Source of the DNA: a virus
DNA: 27,399 bases
Reading direction: 5' to 3' (one strand)
IMG/VR virus record: IMGVR_UViG_3300048573_000214
Location: 1-27,399 of that record
Shown here piece by piece: positions 1-7,848 of the stretch. The first letter of the stretch is position 1. Every line of letters starts with the position of its first letter. Under the pieces are notes generated by a model. That model made no database searches and was not told the origin of the DNA. It saw nothing but the letters and a program-made list of their open reading frames with translations. A program made the translations under genes and the position numbers.

Positions 1-2031
1 TCCGGCAAGCGTGTGGTTGACAGCGCTGGTACACAAGTTCAATTCGGCGACGATATTCAGCTGAATAGCAATAAAGTCATCGGCCTGGGCGCTCCGACTG
101 CTGACACAGATGCAGCGACAAAGAAGTATGTGGATGATCGTTCAACTAGTGACTCTACACTAGTACGTACATCGGGTGCGCAGACAATTGCTGGTGTAAA
201 GTCGTTCTCTGATGATGTAACAGTTGCTGGTAACCTGGTGGTTAGCGGAACAACTACTACAGTTAACAGTGAAACTATCAAATTGGCTGACAATCTGATT
301 GATCTGAACAGCAATTTTACAGCAGGTGCACCTACTGAAAATGCAGGTATTCGTATTATGCGTGGTGACGAAGCAGCATCTCAAGTTAGATGGAATGAGT
401 CGTCTGATAAGTGGGAAGTTAGTGCAGATAGCTCTACGTTCTCTGTCATTGCAGTTGCTGCCGATGTAACCGCAGCAATCAGCACAGCAGCAAGTGATGC
501 AACGGCTAAAGCCGCTGCTGCCCAAGCAGCAGCAGCAAGTGATGCAACGGCCAAAGTAGCAGCAGAAGCAACTGCTCGTGACACAGCTATTGCAACTGCA
601 AAGAGTGCAGCAATCGGCACAGCAGCCACTGATGCAACAGACAAAGTAGCAGCAGAAGCTGCCGCCCGTGTTGCTGCTGATAATGCGTTAGGTGTACGTA
701 TTGACAATGTTCTAAGCAACATTGATCCAGCAGCTCTTGATTCGTTGTCAGAAATTGTTACTGCATTCCAGGGAGCTGACAGTACAATCAATGGTGCTAT
801 CACTTCGTTGTCTAACTCTGCTGCTGCTAACTTAGCTGCCGAAGCAACTGCTCGTGACACAGCTATTGCAACTGCAAAGAGTGCAGCAATCAGCACAGCA
901 GCAAGTGATGCAACGGCTAAAGCCGCTGCTGCCCAAGCAGCAGCAGCAAGTGATGCAACGGCCAAAGTAGCAGCAGAAGCAACTGCACGTGATGCAGCTA
1001 TTGCAACTGCTAAATCAGAAGCAATCAGCGCAGCCGCAACTGATGCAACTACCAAAGCTGATGCAGCTCAAGCAGCCGCAATTGCCGCAGTTACAAACGG
1101 AGCAGGTGCAGCTTTTGACACTCTGAAGGAAATTCAAGATGCGATGGCAACTGACACAGAACTGGCCTCTGCTATTGCTGCTATCTCTAACGTGCCAAGT
1201 GCAACTAAGTTGCAAACTGCTCGCACGATTCAGGGCGTAAGTTTTGATGGCACCGCTCCTATTACAGTAGTTACAGCAGGCACTGGCATTAGCGTTTCTG
1301 GAACCACAGTTACTAGCACAATTACACAGTACACTGATAGTCAGGCTCGTGCTGCACACAGTTTTGTTGCTGGATCTGGTGCCTACAACAGTACAACTGG
1401 TGTTATCACAATTCCTACTAACACCAACCAATTGACCAACGGTGCTGGCTATATCACTGGTTACACCGAAACAGACACGTTGGCATCTGTAACCGGTCGT
1501 GGCGCAACAACTACCGCAGCAATCAGCACAGGTGCTCATACCATCACTGGTAACCCTGTTACTGCACTGATCAACGGTGGTACTGCTGGTACAGGTAACA
1601 TTGGTGCTTCTGGTGCAGGATTTAACACTGTGTTTGCTAAAGCAACCAGCGCTCAATACGCTGACTTGGCAGAAAATTATGCAGCTGATGCAGCATATGT
1701 TCCAGGAACAGTGGTTGAATTTGGTGGCGATCAGGAAGTTACATTGGCTACAGAAGCTGGTACTTCAAGAGTGGCCGGTGTGGTTTCTACTGCTCCTGCT
1801 TACTTGATGAACTCTACTTGTGCTAGCGAGCATGTGGCAGCAGTGGCATTGCAAGGTCGTGTACCGTGCTTTGTGACTGGTTCTGTGCGCAAAGGTGACT
1901 TGATGGTGTCTGCTGGAAACGGTATGGCCAAGGCTGATAATGCAGCTCGTGCTGGTACTATTATTGGCAAGGCGCTGGCAAACTTTGACGGCGAAACAGG
2001 CACTATTGAAGTGGTCATTGGTCGCTTCTAA
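1..2031 (+). CDS. Tail-fibre-like structural protein, 5'-truncated
   Basis: The frame is open from the first base, so the N-terminus lies outside the window; the GTG at 13 has no visible ribosome binding site. The visible 676 residues start with beta-type segments typical of phage fibre proteins (KVIGLGAP, DAATKKYVDD, VSGTTTTVNS). A long Ala-rich heptad-like stretch follows at about nt 460-1100, probably a trimeric coiled coil or helical shaft. The C-terminal domain from about nt 1650 (motifs YADLAENY, VPGTVVEFGG, RVAGVVST) is a module found at the ends of fibre and appendage proteins of T4-like aquatic phages; related modules are self-cleaving or trimerising. The shaft contains an exact internal repeat. 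The role is inferred to be host contact or a virion appendage. The gene ends at a strong terminator and faces the convergent NUDIX gene. Confidence 0.75.
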   Translation, partial: SGKRVVDSAGTQVQFGDDIQLNSNKVIGLGAPTADTDAATKKYVDDRSTSDSTLVRTSGAQTIAGVKSFSDDVTVAGNLVVSGTTTTVNSETIKLADNLIDLNSNFTAGAPTENAGIRIMRGDEAASQVRWNESSDKWEVSADSSTFSVIAVAADVTAAISTAASDATAKAAAAQAAAASDATAKVAAEATARDTAIATAKSAAIGTAATDATDKVAAEAAARVAADNALGVRIDNVLSNIDPAALDSLSEIVTAFQGADSTINGAITSLSNSAAANLAAEATARDTAIATAKSAAISTAASDATAKAAAAQAAAASDATAKVAAEATARDAAIATAKSEAISAAATDATTKADAAQAAAIAAVTNGAGAAFDTLKEIQDAMATDTELASAIAAISNVPSATKLQTARTIQGVSFDGTAPITVVTAGTGISVSGTTVTSTITQYTDSQARAAHSFVAGSGAYNSTTGVITIPTNTNQLTNGAGYITGYTETDTLASVTGRGATTTAAISTGAHTITGNPVTALINGGTAGTGNIGASGAGFNTVFAKATSAQYADLAENYAADAAYVPGTVVEFGGDQEVTLATEAGTSRVAGVVSTAPAYLMNSTCASEHVAAVALQGRVPCFVTGSVRKGDLMVSAGNGMAKADNAARAGTIIGKALANFDGETGTIEVVIGRF
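472..575 (+). repeat. 104-bp direct repeat, copy 1
   Basis: By eye this stretch is identical to 883-986, offset 411 bp (137 codons, so in frame). It encodes part of the Ala-rich shaft of the fibre-like protein. A shorter 51-bp identical block also links 565-615 with 841-891, so the shaft is a mosaic of recent in-frame duplications. Confidence 0.9.
883..986 (+). repeat. 104-bp direct repeat, copy 2
   Basis: Second copy of the exact 104-bp repeat at 472-575. Between the copies lies a different segment (nt 660-830, motif DPAALDSLSEIV), so the shaft alternates helical and non-helical units. Recombination between the copies would delete 137 residues and keep the frame. Confidence 0.9.
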
Positions 2032-2048
2032 TCAGTTAACTCTGTAAA

Positions 2049-2078
2049 AAAAATAGGACTGCAAGCAGTCCTATTTTT
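2049..2078. terminator. Bidirectional intrinsic terminator
   Basis: A perfect inverted repeat (arms 2049-2062 and 2065-2078, core ATAGGACTGC) is flanked by A-rich and T-rich ends, giving a U-tract on both strands. It lies between the convergent fibre-like gene (ends 2031) and NUDIX gene (ends 2090) and should stop transcription from both sides. Confidence 0.88.
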
Positions 2079-2089
2079 CTGGCCTCAAT

Positions 2090-2524
2090 TTAAGTAATGG
2101 GATTGTTTGATTGCCACATGTTTTCAATGGCAGAAAGCTTGGTTTGTGTGCTTTCAAGATTCACAGTAGACCAAAGTCCGGGGTGCATATGGCGAGGCCA
2201 ATGCCCGTTGTTGATCCATGCGTATCCGTGGTGCTCGTGATTGAGCACAGGAATAAATTCATCTGCAATTACACATACCCAAGTATGGTATTCAAATTCC
2301 TGATCGTTTGTGGTAAATTTTTCTAATGGCATCAAGCGCAGGTATTCGGGAAAAATCCCCAGCTCTTCCTCGCACTCACGACGCATGCCATCTAGCAAAG
2401 TTTCGCCTGTTTCTACTTTGCCACCGGGCAGCGCCCAACTACCTGGATGCCTGACATCGTTTCTCATCAGATACAAGTACCGACGAGTGCTTAGACTCCA
2501 GAACCAAACGCCGACAGCTTTCAC
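2090..2524 (-). CDS. NUDIX hydrolase
   Basis: A 144-residue protein with a complete NUDIX box at residues 35-57: G35, E41, then REcEEElGI at 49-57, matching GX5EX7REUXEEXGU. The REXXEE glutamates bind the divalent metal. Family members cleave nucleoside diphosphates linked to another moiety (oxidised dNTPs, ADP-ribose, NADH, RNA caps); the substrate cannot be read from the sequence. The start is GTG and overlaps the gp15 stop by 4 nt, so it is translationally coupled to a structural gene and probably made late. A role in nucleotide-pool cleaning or nucleotide-sugar turnover is inference. Confidence 0.88.
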   Translation of the reverse strand: MKAVGVWFWSLSTRRYLYLMRNDVRHPGSWALPGGKVETGETLLDGMRRECEEELGIFPEYLRLMPLEKFTTNDQEFEYHTWVCVIADEFIPVLNHEHHGYAWINNGHWPRHMHPGLWSTVNLESTQTKLSAIENMWQSNNPIT

Positions 2525-3921
2525 AGTACAATACTCCAGCTACCGCCATTGTAGACACCTTGGTAACTTTTGATCCAATACTCTCCAGTCCATTCGTACT
2601 GAACTCCTGTGGTGATATTTGTGACCCATTGCTGTGTGGCACTCTGCGCTACGCTGTTGAATAAAATTTGCCAGTACGTTCCAGTCCACTGGATAATATC
2701 GTTTTCTGAAGCAATAAGGGGCTGATCAAATGCGCCTTGCCAAGCTTCGGCTGGGTATGTGTTTATTGAATTGCCTGTTGAACCGATTAGCAAATATCGT
2801 TGTCCTATCACAGGTGCAGGTAGTCCGTAGCCAGGGCCGCTAGTCAACGGATCAATGATAGCATCAATTGGGGGAAGTGTATTTTGCGGAGCAGTGTCGG
2901 CATCAATATTGTAAATCAGCAGTCGATCATCGGTGGGGTTTATAGCAATGGTGCCCACAATAACAGATCCATCTTCTTGATCTAATCGAATTTGACTAAT
3001 ACCAGGTCTCAATACACCATACGAGCTAATTACCGACGGCCATAGCAATGTGCTATCTTCAACAATCTCCGTGGGCTCAAGACTTGCATTGCTAGCTGGC
3101 TCAACAGATCTATCCTGCAAACATTGTATCTGATTTTCGATCACAACGATTTTGTAATTCCAAGGCGAAACAGATACTCGTGTGCCTAGCAACAAATCGT
3201 TGTCTGTGATAGCATTATGTAAGTCTCCTTGCGCATCGTACATAGATGCAATCACACGTTCTATTACTCCTAGTTTCTTGACTTTGGCAGGTGGCGAGAT
3301 CCAAATTGGTACATTGAATCTAAAAGTCATAATATCAATCATGTCGCTGTTGCCTGCTGGAATAGTCCTTGACGTAAAATTTACGCTTTCTAGTTCTAGC
3401 ACAGACAAGCTGGTCCAGTCAATGTAGTTGTCAGTACTTTGTATCTCCAAGCTCGGATTGAACAGGGTAGATATCTGTTCAAACAACTGGAACTTTTGAT
3501 TGGTGTTACTGGTCCATACATCCATGGTAATGCCCATTTTGTAAGGCACAGGCATAAGTCGTTCTACAGTAAATGCATTGCCTTGTACTGTGTCGTACGT
3601 CTCGGTATCTGTGTCGTATGCACGTTGTCGTACATTTATCTTGCTGACAAATGTGGGGTCTTGCATTCTGGGCCGATCGTAATCCAAGCTCGAAATGTAA
3701 AAAGTCATCAACGGGCTAGCCGGTATTGAATTTCTTGAGTTTTCTTGAATAATAACTTGTGCGTTTCTGCTAGCATCTCCATAACGAACAGGCACTCGGA
3801 TCAGCGCAGCATCGTTGACGCCATCAGTTTCGTTTCCGTATTCGATTTGGAAGTTACTGATGATCCTGGTAAATTGCAACAGAAACCTGCGAATCTGCGC
3901 GTCATAAAAAAATTGATTAAT
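2521..3921 (-). CDS. 15: Tail sheath terminator/stabiliser, gp15-like, apparent AUU start
   Basis: The product resembles T4 gp15, which caps the sheath and tube and joins the tail to the neck. Visible correspondences are FYDAQIRR near the N-terminus, IRVPVRYG, the MPVPYKMGITMDVWT segment followed by FQLFEQISTLFNP, and FNVPIWISPP. The conserved N-terminal FY-x4-RR segment is in frame only upstream of the first ATG/GTG/TTG candidate. The best start is ATT at 3921-3919, six bases after a strong AAGGAG (3933-3928), giving 466 residues. The TTG at 3879 would cut off the conserved segment and has no ribosome binding site. T4 gp15 is about 272 residues; here a long C-terminal extension (from about residue 240) ends in Trp/Tyr-rich repeats (WTGTYW, WTGEYW). 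It follows gp14 on the same strand. Confidence 0.8.
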   Translation of the reverse strand: MNQFFYDAQIRRFLLQFTRIISNFQIEYGNETDGVNDAALIRVPVRYGDASRNAQVIIQENSRNSIPASPLMTFYISSLDYDRPRMQDPTFVSKINVRQRAYDTDTETYDTVQGNAFTVERLMPVPYKMGITMDVWTSNTNQKFQLFEQISTLFNPSLEIQSTDNYIDWTSLSVLELESVNFTSRTIPAGNSDMIDIMTFRFNVPIWISPPAKVKKLGVIERVIASMYDAQGDLHNAITDNDLLLGTRVSVSPWNYKIVVIENQIQCLQDRSVEPASNASLEPTEIVEDSTLLWPSVISSYGVLRPGISQIRLDQEDGSVIVGTIAINPTDDRLLIYNIDADTAPQNTLPPIDAIIDPLTSGPGYGLPAPVIGQRYLLIGSTGNSINTYPAEAWQGAFDQPLIASENDIIQWTGTYWQILFNSVAQSATQQWVTNITTGVQYEWTGEYWIKSYQGVYNGGSWSIVL

Positions 3922-3927
3922 TTTGAT

Positions 3928-3933
3928 CTCCTT
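3928..3933 (-). promoter_or_regulatory. Strong Shine-Dalgarno fixing the gp15 start
   Basis: AAGGAG on the minus strand, six bases before the ATT codon at 3921. No ATG, GTG or TTG lies in the gp15 frame at normal spacing. An ATG at 3905-3903 is in another frame. This site is the main evidence for an AUU start. Confidence 0.7.
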
Positions 3934-3988
3934 GGGTGAACATATCTTGGATCTAGGTGTCGTTGGAAATTATATTACCCAGGCCTAA

Positions 3989-4020
3989 ACTGCTGAGAGA
4001 ACGTTGTTATGTACAGCAGT
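3989..4020 (-). other. Hairpin in the gp15 5' leader
   Basis: Inverted repeat ACTGCTG/CAGCAGT (3989-3995 and 4014-4020; 7 bp, 18-nt loop) just downstream of the predicted late promoter. It lies in an untranslated leader of about 105 nt, unusually long for this compact window. It could affect mRNA stability or translation of the AUU-started gene. Confidence 0.4.
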
Positions 4021-4026
4021 CTGTTC

Positions 4027-4034
4027 TATTTATA
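4027..4034 (-). promoter_or_regulatory. T4-type late promoter for gp15
   Basis: A perfect TATAAATA on the minus strand, just after the gp14 stop codon (TAA at 4057-4055). T4 late promoters consist of this -10 element alone, read by the phage late sigma factor with its sliding clamp. It would give a leader of about 105 nt before the gp15 AUU start. Confidence 0.6.
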
Positions 4035-4054
4035 GCAATGCCAAACGCCCACAG

Positions 4055-5428
4055 TTAACTAGACGGCTGACCGGGGCGTGTGTTGGGATAAGGCTTTGGA
4101 TCTTTTTGTCCATCTTGATCTCCGTTGTCAGCCCGCGGCTTGAGAATTTGACTAAGCCCTTGACGACTAGGGATGTTGCCTAGGTCTGTCGTGGGAACAG
4201 TGTATGTATTATTTACAAAACCTGAACGCAATGTGTCATTGCTGACTCCGTTGTTCAGATTGGTACGCACTTTGTCTTCAATCTTGGTCCATCGATTGTT
4301 GTCGTAACGGAACAGCCTATTGGGAAAATAATCCAGGCGCAAACAATAGTCGCCCGGGTTTGGTGACAGCGGAAATGCTACACCAGATGTAACTGGTAGG
4401 CCATTGGGAGCAATACCATCGCCGGTTAAATAACCGTCGGTATAACCATCACTGCGAGGTGTTACGTTCATACCACCTTGTGTACCGTCGACTGTATTTT
4501 GACCTAAGCTGGTAAGAGAATCGGGATTTGCTGGTTGCCCATCGTCAAGCGTAGCTACAATATAGAATTTTTCTGTGTTGTACCCGCTTAGTGGCACCTC
4601 TGCATCTGCTTGCGCCAGAATTGCATCATTGATCTGTGTATCTTTTGTTCTGGTGCTAAAAACGTCGCTCTGCGTTGGTGCAACATATTCTTGCCAATAG
4701 GTACCGTTGTCGATGGTTATGTCTGGTGGTACATTGACTTGTGCTTGATAGTATACATTGCCTGCATTGACTATACTGCCGGTGGGGTAAAAGTTGCTAT
4801 TGTCCCATATCTGTTGTGAAACAACAGGACTCTTAAGCACGTCTTTAAACTCTTGATTGTTGCTCATTGGCGTGGCTTTGACTCTCCACACGTGGGGTAA
4901 CCAGGTTTGACTCATTCCTTCAGTAGCATAGTCAGCATCTTGAACCACATAGTATCTGGGAATAGGTAGTGGGATATCTTTGTTTAACGGGTGATAGTCT
5001 TTGAGGTTTGGAATCTCAAGAACGTCGCCGTTCATAAGTTTGCGTCCAACTGAATCAATCATGTTGTTATAATGAAAAGTAATAAACAATGTGTCGTTGT
5101 TTAAAAACAATCCGAATTGAGACAAATCAAAGTCCACGTCCTGGTGATTATATACGCCGCGCATGATATAAACATCTTGGTCGTATACTCGATCTCTGTT
5201 TTCAAGCAGCAATAGATCTTGGATGTTTAGTGGATTCAGCTCATCATATGTGGGCTGGGTGGCGTCCCCATTGCCAGATAAGGTAGAATCATTGCCGCCT
5301 GTTTGGGGCCCTAGGTATTTGTGTATATGAATATCTAGGCCACCGACGGTGTACATTTCACTAATAGTGCGGTCCAGGAACTGATAGTCCCGTGTTCGAT
5401 TGGGACGGTAAAGACTGAGTTTGGGCAT
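4055..5428 (-). CDS. 14: Neck protein, gp14-like, with extended C-terminus
   Basis: A 457-residue protein whose first ~190 residues resemble the T4 gp14 neck protein (about 256 residues): IMRG at 88-91, then FGLFLNNDTLFITF at 105-118 and GDVLEIP at 134-140. gp14 joins gp13 in the collar that closes the filled head and receives the tail. The extra C-terminal half holds a carbohydrate-binding-like segment (about 208-248: YPTGSIV, YYQAQV, TYWQEY) and a second module at 359-385 (GDYCLRLDYFPN, RLFRYDNNRW). The gene is minus-strand, the reverse of gp13. No Shine-Dalgarno is seen; a TAAATA box lies 8 nt upstream of the ATG. Confidence 0.72.
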   Translation of the reverse strand: MPKLSLYRPNRTRDYQFLDRTISEMYTVGGLDIHIHKYLGPQTGGNDSTLSGNGDATQPTYDELNPLNIQDLLLLENRDRVYDQDVYIMRGVYNHQDVDFDLSQFGLFLNNDTLFITFHYNNMIDSVGRKLMNGDVLEIPNLKDYHPLNKDIPLPIPRYYVVQDADYATEGMSQTWLPHVWRVKATPMSNNQEFKDVLKSPVVSQQIWDNSNFYPTGSIVNAGNVYYQAQVNVPPDITIDNGTYWQEYVAPTQSDVFSTRTKDTQINDAILAQADAEVPLSGYNTEKFYIVATLDDGQPANPDSLTSLGQNTVDGTQGGMNVTPRSDGYTDGYLTGDGIAPNGLPVTSGVAFPLSPNPGDYCLRLDYFPNRLFRYDNNRWTKIEDKVRTNLNNGVSNDTLRSGFVNNTYTVPTTDLGNIPSRQGLSQILKPRADNGDQDGQKDPKPYPNTRPGQPSS

Positions 5429-5436
5429 GATAATAC

Positions 5437-5444
5437 TATTTAGT
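5437..5444 (-). promoter_or_regulatory. Late-type promoter for gp14
   Basis: ACTAAATA on the minus strand, 8 nt before the gp14 ATG (5428). Transcription would start within about 3 nt of the start codon. It lies back to back with the plus-strand sigma-70 promoter at 5451-5479, forming a compact divergent early/late control region. Confidence 0.5.
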
Positions 5445-5450
5445 TACAGG

Positions 5451-5479
5451 TTGACCAATAAATGCTCCTCTGCTATAAT
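5451..5479 (+). promoter_or_regulatory. Sigma-70 promoter with extended -10
   Basis: TTGACC (5451-5456), a 17-nt spacer and TATAAT (5474-5479), with the TG extended -10 in CTGCTATAAT. The predicted +1 at 5486 is the A of the ATG of the next gene, predicting a leaderless mRNA. Confidence 0.85.
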
Positions 5480-5485
5480 TTGGAT

Positions 5486-5773
5486 ATGAAAATAGTTAAA
5501 TTAAACCGCCGATTTCGTCAATTCAAAGAGCATGGTCACACTGTTGCCCTGCGTTTTGAAGGCTGGAACAAAAAAGCAACCGCAGTTGAAAAAGTCTGTC
5601 GCGAAAAACTAAGGGGCGGCGGTTGGTCGCGTGACCAGGACTGGTACAGTTACTATGGCGATCGAAACAGTCGGTATGATCGTGATGTTGCTCGCCCCTA
5701 TTGGATTACATTCCGCAACGAAGCAGAGTTAACTTTAGTACTACTTTCCGCTGACTTGACTCAAATTGGATAA
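5486..5773 (+). CDS. Small conserved phage protein of unknown function
   Basis: A 95-residue basic, aromatic-rich protein starting MKIVKLNRR, with AVEKVCREKL, WSRDQDWYSYYG and PYWITFR in the middle and a hydrophobic end (LTLVLLS). I do not recognise a functional family; similar short proteins occur in other T4-like phages as hypotheticals. The ATG at 5486 is preferred over the TTG/ATG upstream at 5462 because it coincides with the predicted start site of a consensus promoter. It is probably an early protein. A compact fold that binds nucleic acid or a host factor is possible but unsupported. Confidence 0.75.
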   Translation: MKIVKLNRRFRQFKEHGHTVALRFEGWNKKATAVEKVCREKLRGGGWSRDQDWYSYYGDRNSRYDRDVARPYWITFRNEAELTLVLLSADLTQIG

Positions 5774-5784
5774 TCTGCTATAAT
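5756..5784 (+). promoter_or_regulatory. Sigma-70 promoter with extended -10
   Basis: TTGACT (5756-5761), a 17-nt spacer and TATAAT (5779-5784), preceded by CTGC as in the promoter at 5451. It overlaps the 3' end of the upstream gene. Predicted +1 is near 5791, leaving a 20-nt leader that contains AAAGGAG (5799-5805). Confidence 0.85.
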
Positions 5785-5810
5785 TACACTAATTGAACAA
5801 AGGAGCTGAC

Positions 5811-6947
5811 ATGAAAGTTGCATCTAAACCCATTAAACTGTTGAACCCTCGCAGTGCAGATACAGGCGTTATGGGTACAGAACCCACATGGGAGCGTCAG
5901 CCCACAGACAACCGTATCAGCGCCTTGAGCAAAGCATTTGGCTGGTACAATTACTTTTACGGCAAAAAAGATGCCCGCGACATGATTGTGAACTACCTGG
6001 AGTTGCACGGGCGCAAAGCAGATGTCCGTGCGTTGAAAGGTATTTCGGACGCCAATATTCGCCTGACCACAGGTTGGTTGTGTCGCATGAGCATGGTGGG
6101 TCTGGAACTGACAGAATCGGAGCAGCTCAAGCTAGAAAATCTTTTGACTGAGTTGACCACAAGCAAGCAGGAACTTGTGGATGCTGAATCTGCTGAGCCG
6201 GTGATTCCTCGAGTCACTATCCAAGATCGTCTGCGTGAAAAAGTGTCCGAATGTGCCGGCGAACTCGATGGCTTGTTTGATGAGTTTATTGCCGCTGGTG
6301 CAAAAATGAGCGCTGACTACAAGCCAATCATGTTGATCCGTAGCATGAATGTGGCTCCACAAATGGTGAGCACCCTTGCGGACATATGGAAGCGCAAACA
6401 AGCTGAGTTCGAAGAAGCAGCCAAAGGCAAGGACAGCCAGCTGGTGGAAGGCTACGGCTACCTGAGCAAGATCCAAATGCGAGGCGTGTTGAAGTTTTGC
6501 GAAACTGTGATCAACGACTGCGGTGCATATGTACAGATCAAGAAGGTTGAACGCAAGCCGCGTGTGGCCAAGGCAGTGCCTCCTGAAAAACGTGCAGCCA
6601 AGTTCAAAGTGTGCATGGAGTTTGCTGATCTCAAACTCAAAGGTTTGCCAGCAGCAAATCTTGTGGACAAGAGCGAAGCATGGCTGTATGACACCAAAAA
6701 GCGCAAGCTGATTCACGTGGTAGCAGACAGCCATGCAGGATCCTTTACTGTAAAGAGCAACAGTATTATTGGTTTTTCAGTGTCTGAATCTATGCAAAAG
6801 ACCGTGCGCAAACCTGCAGAAGTGGTAAAAGCTATCCAAGCAGCAGGCAAGCCAGCTGCTCGCAAGATTTTTAAAGATCTTACTACTACCGAAACAGTGT
6901 TTAACGGCCGAGGTACCGAGAACCTAATGTTGCTTAAGGCATGGTAA
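5811..6947 (+). CDS. Conserved phage protein of unknown function
   Basis: A 378-residue protein. The ATG at 5811 is chosen because AAAGGAG lies five bases upstream, inside the leader of the promoter at 5756-5784. The N-terminal half is mostly predicted helical (DARDMIVNYLELHGRK, LKLENLLTELTTSKQELV). The middle is basic (KKVERKPRVAK). The C-terminus contains KRKLIHVVADSHAGSF, GRGTENLMLLKAW and a repeated KPA/KPAARK theme suggesting nucleic-acid contact. I recognise similar hypotheticals in aquatic T4-like phages but no assigned function. Promoter type and ribosome binding site suggest strong early expression. The stop codon overlaps the TAAATA box used by the next gene. Confidence 0.8.
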   Translation: MKVASKPIKLLNPRSADTGVMGTEPTWERQPTDNRISALSKAFGWYNYFYGKKDARDMIVNYLELHGRKADVRALKGISDANIRLTTGWLCRMSMVGLELTESEQLKLENLLTELTTSKQELVDAESAEPVIPRVTIQDRLREKVSECAGELDGLFDEFIAAGAKMSADYKPIMLIRSMNVAPQMVSTLADIWKRKQAEFEEAAKGKDSQLVEGYGYLSKIQMRGVLKFCETVINDCGAYVQIKKVERKPRVAKAVPPEKRAAKFKVCMEFADLKLKGLPAANLVDKSEAWLYDTKKRKLIHVVADSHAGSFTVKSNSIIGFSVSESMQKTVRKPAEVVKAIQAAGKPAARKIFKDLTTTETVFNGRGTENLMLLKAW

Positions 6948-6950
6948 ATA
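6943..6950 (+). promoter_or_regulatory. Late-type TAAATA box before the radical SAM gene
   Basis: GGTAAATA overlaps the preceding stop codon (TAA 6945-6947) and lies 4 nt before the ATG at 6955. There is no Shine-Dalgarno sequence. The same TAAATA-N4-ATG layout recurs at 18305, 22861 and, on the minus strand, 12292. It is weaker than the TATAAATA consensus. Confidence 0.45.
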
Positions 6951-6954
6951 ATTG

Positions 6955-7848
6955 ATGCACATTATTACAAACAAAGTCGATTTTTATATTACCAATGTTT
7001 GTAATTTAACGTGCGATCGTTGCAATCGATTCAACAACCATAATTTTCGTGGTTGGCAGAATTGGAAAGACTACGAAGCTCAGTACGAGCAGTGGGGCAA
7101 TCTAGTCCAACTGACTGCTGCTACTATCATGGGCGGCGAACCTTTTCTGAACCCCACGTTAGGCAACTGGGTACAAGGTATCAATCGTATATTTGGTATC
7201 GAAGTCCAAGTCTTGACCAATGGCACTCGATTCAAACAGGCATCCGGGCTGTATGAGAAACTGCTGTATCGGTCGCCGCGCACAGGCGCAATGAATCATA
7301 TTGGAGTAAGTCTACATAATCTTGCTGACCAGCAGCAACTGCTCCAAGATGTTAGAGATTTTTTTCCTGTGCCCTTTAAAGAGTACCACAAAGGGCATGC
7401 TGAGAACACCTGGAACTCGGATTGGCACTTTGTTGACGATAACGGAGTAATGATTAATGTGTACATTGTTAATCAATTTGGTGCTGCTGCAATACGTCCT
7501 GGACTTACCACAATCAACCAATCTCAGTTTTTCCTACACAACAGCGACCCAGACAACGCGCATAGTGCTTGTACATTTGCTAGATTCAAATCATATCACT
7601 ACATCCGCGGAAGATTGTACAAATGTGGGCCAGTGGCGCTGATGCCTGAATTTGATCAGCAATTCAACTTGCAGATTTCTGACTCAGATCGCGCACTGCT
7701 AAAGTCATACAAGTCATTGGGCGTTGATAATTTTGAAGAATTCCACCAAGAATTCTTCCAAAAGTTAGATCAACCTATTGCACAATGTAAATTTTGCCCT
7801 TCGCGTTCAACAATAAAGCTAATATCGCCTAATAGAAAAGGCCTGTGA
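6955..7848 (+). CDS. Radical SAM protein with C-terminal SPASM/twitch-like cysteines
   Basis: A 297-residue protein. The canonical CX3CX2C (C16, C20, C23; CNLTCDRC) binds the catalytic 4Fe-4S cluster, and GGEP at 60-63 is the SAM-contact motif. C206, C224, C278 and C281 near the C-terminus form a pattern like SPASM/twitch domains, which bind an auxiliary Fe-S cluster and are common in peptide-modifying and dehydrogenating enzymes. The substrate is unknown. It overlaps by one base (TGATG) the next gene, a glycosyltransferase-like protein, so the two probably act together. The ATG at 6955 is preferred to TTG 6952. No Shine-Dalgarno is visible. A second radical SAM protein lies at 22873. Confidence 0.88.
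   Translation: MHIITNKVDFYITNVCNLTCDRCNRFNNHNFRGWQNWKDYEAQYEQWGNLVQLTAATIMGGEPFLNPTLGNWVQGINRIFGIEVQVLTNGTRFKQASGLYEKLLYRSPRTGAMNHIGVSLHNLADQQQLLQDVRDFFPVPFKEYHKGHAENTWNSDWHFVDDNGVMINVYIVNQFGAAAIRPGLTTINQSQFFLHNSDPDNAHSACTFARFKSYHYIRGRLYKCGPVALMPEFDQQFNLQISDSDRALLKSYKSLGVDNFEEFHQEFFQKLDQPIAQCKFCPSRSTIKLISPNRKGL

Noticed and set aside
13-15. GTG as a true start of the fibre-like gene
   Set aside because: The frame is open to base 1 and there is no upstream ribosome binding site visible; treated as a 5'-truncated gene.
381-1055. Long minus-strand open frame opposite the fibre-like shaft
   Set aside because: It is a by-product of GCN-rich Ala repeats; its Ala/Val/Ser-only composition mirrors the repeats and it has no ribosome binding site.
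3877-3879. TTG start for gp15
   Set aside because: No ribosome binding site, and it removes the conserved FY-x4-RR N-terminal segment that is in frame just upstream.
3903-3905. ATG on the minus strand as the gp15 start
   Set aside because: It is in a different frame from gp15 and that frame ends after a few dozen codons. A frameshift in the nearby A-run (3906-3912) would not bring it into frame because the run lies upstream of this ATG.
5068-5073. TATAAT in the plus strand inside gp14
   Set aside because: No -35 box at 16-18 nt and no gene downstream on that strand.
6955-7848. QueE-type (7-deazaguanine) assignment for the radical SAM protein
   Set aside because: The C-terminal SPASM/twitch-like cysteines and length do not fit QueE, and no QueC/D or FolE-like genes are in the window.
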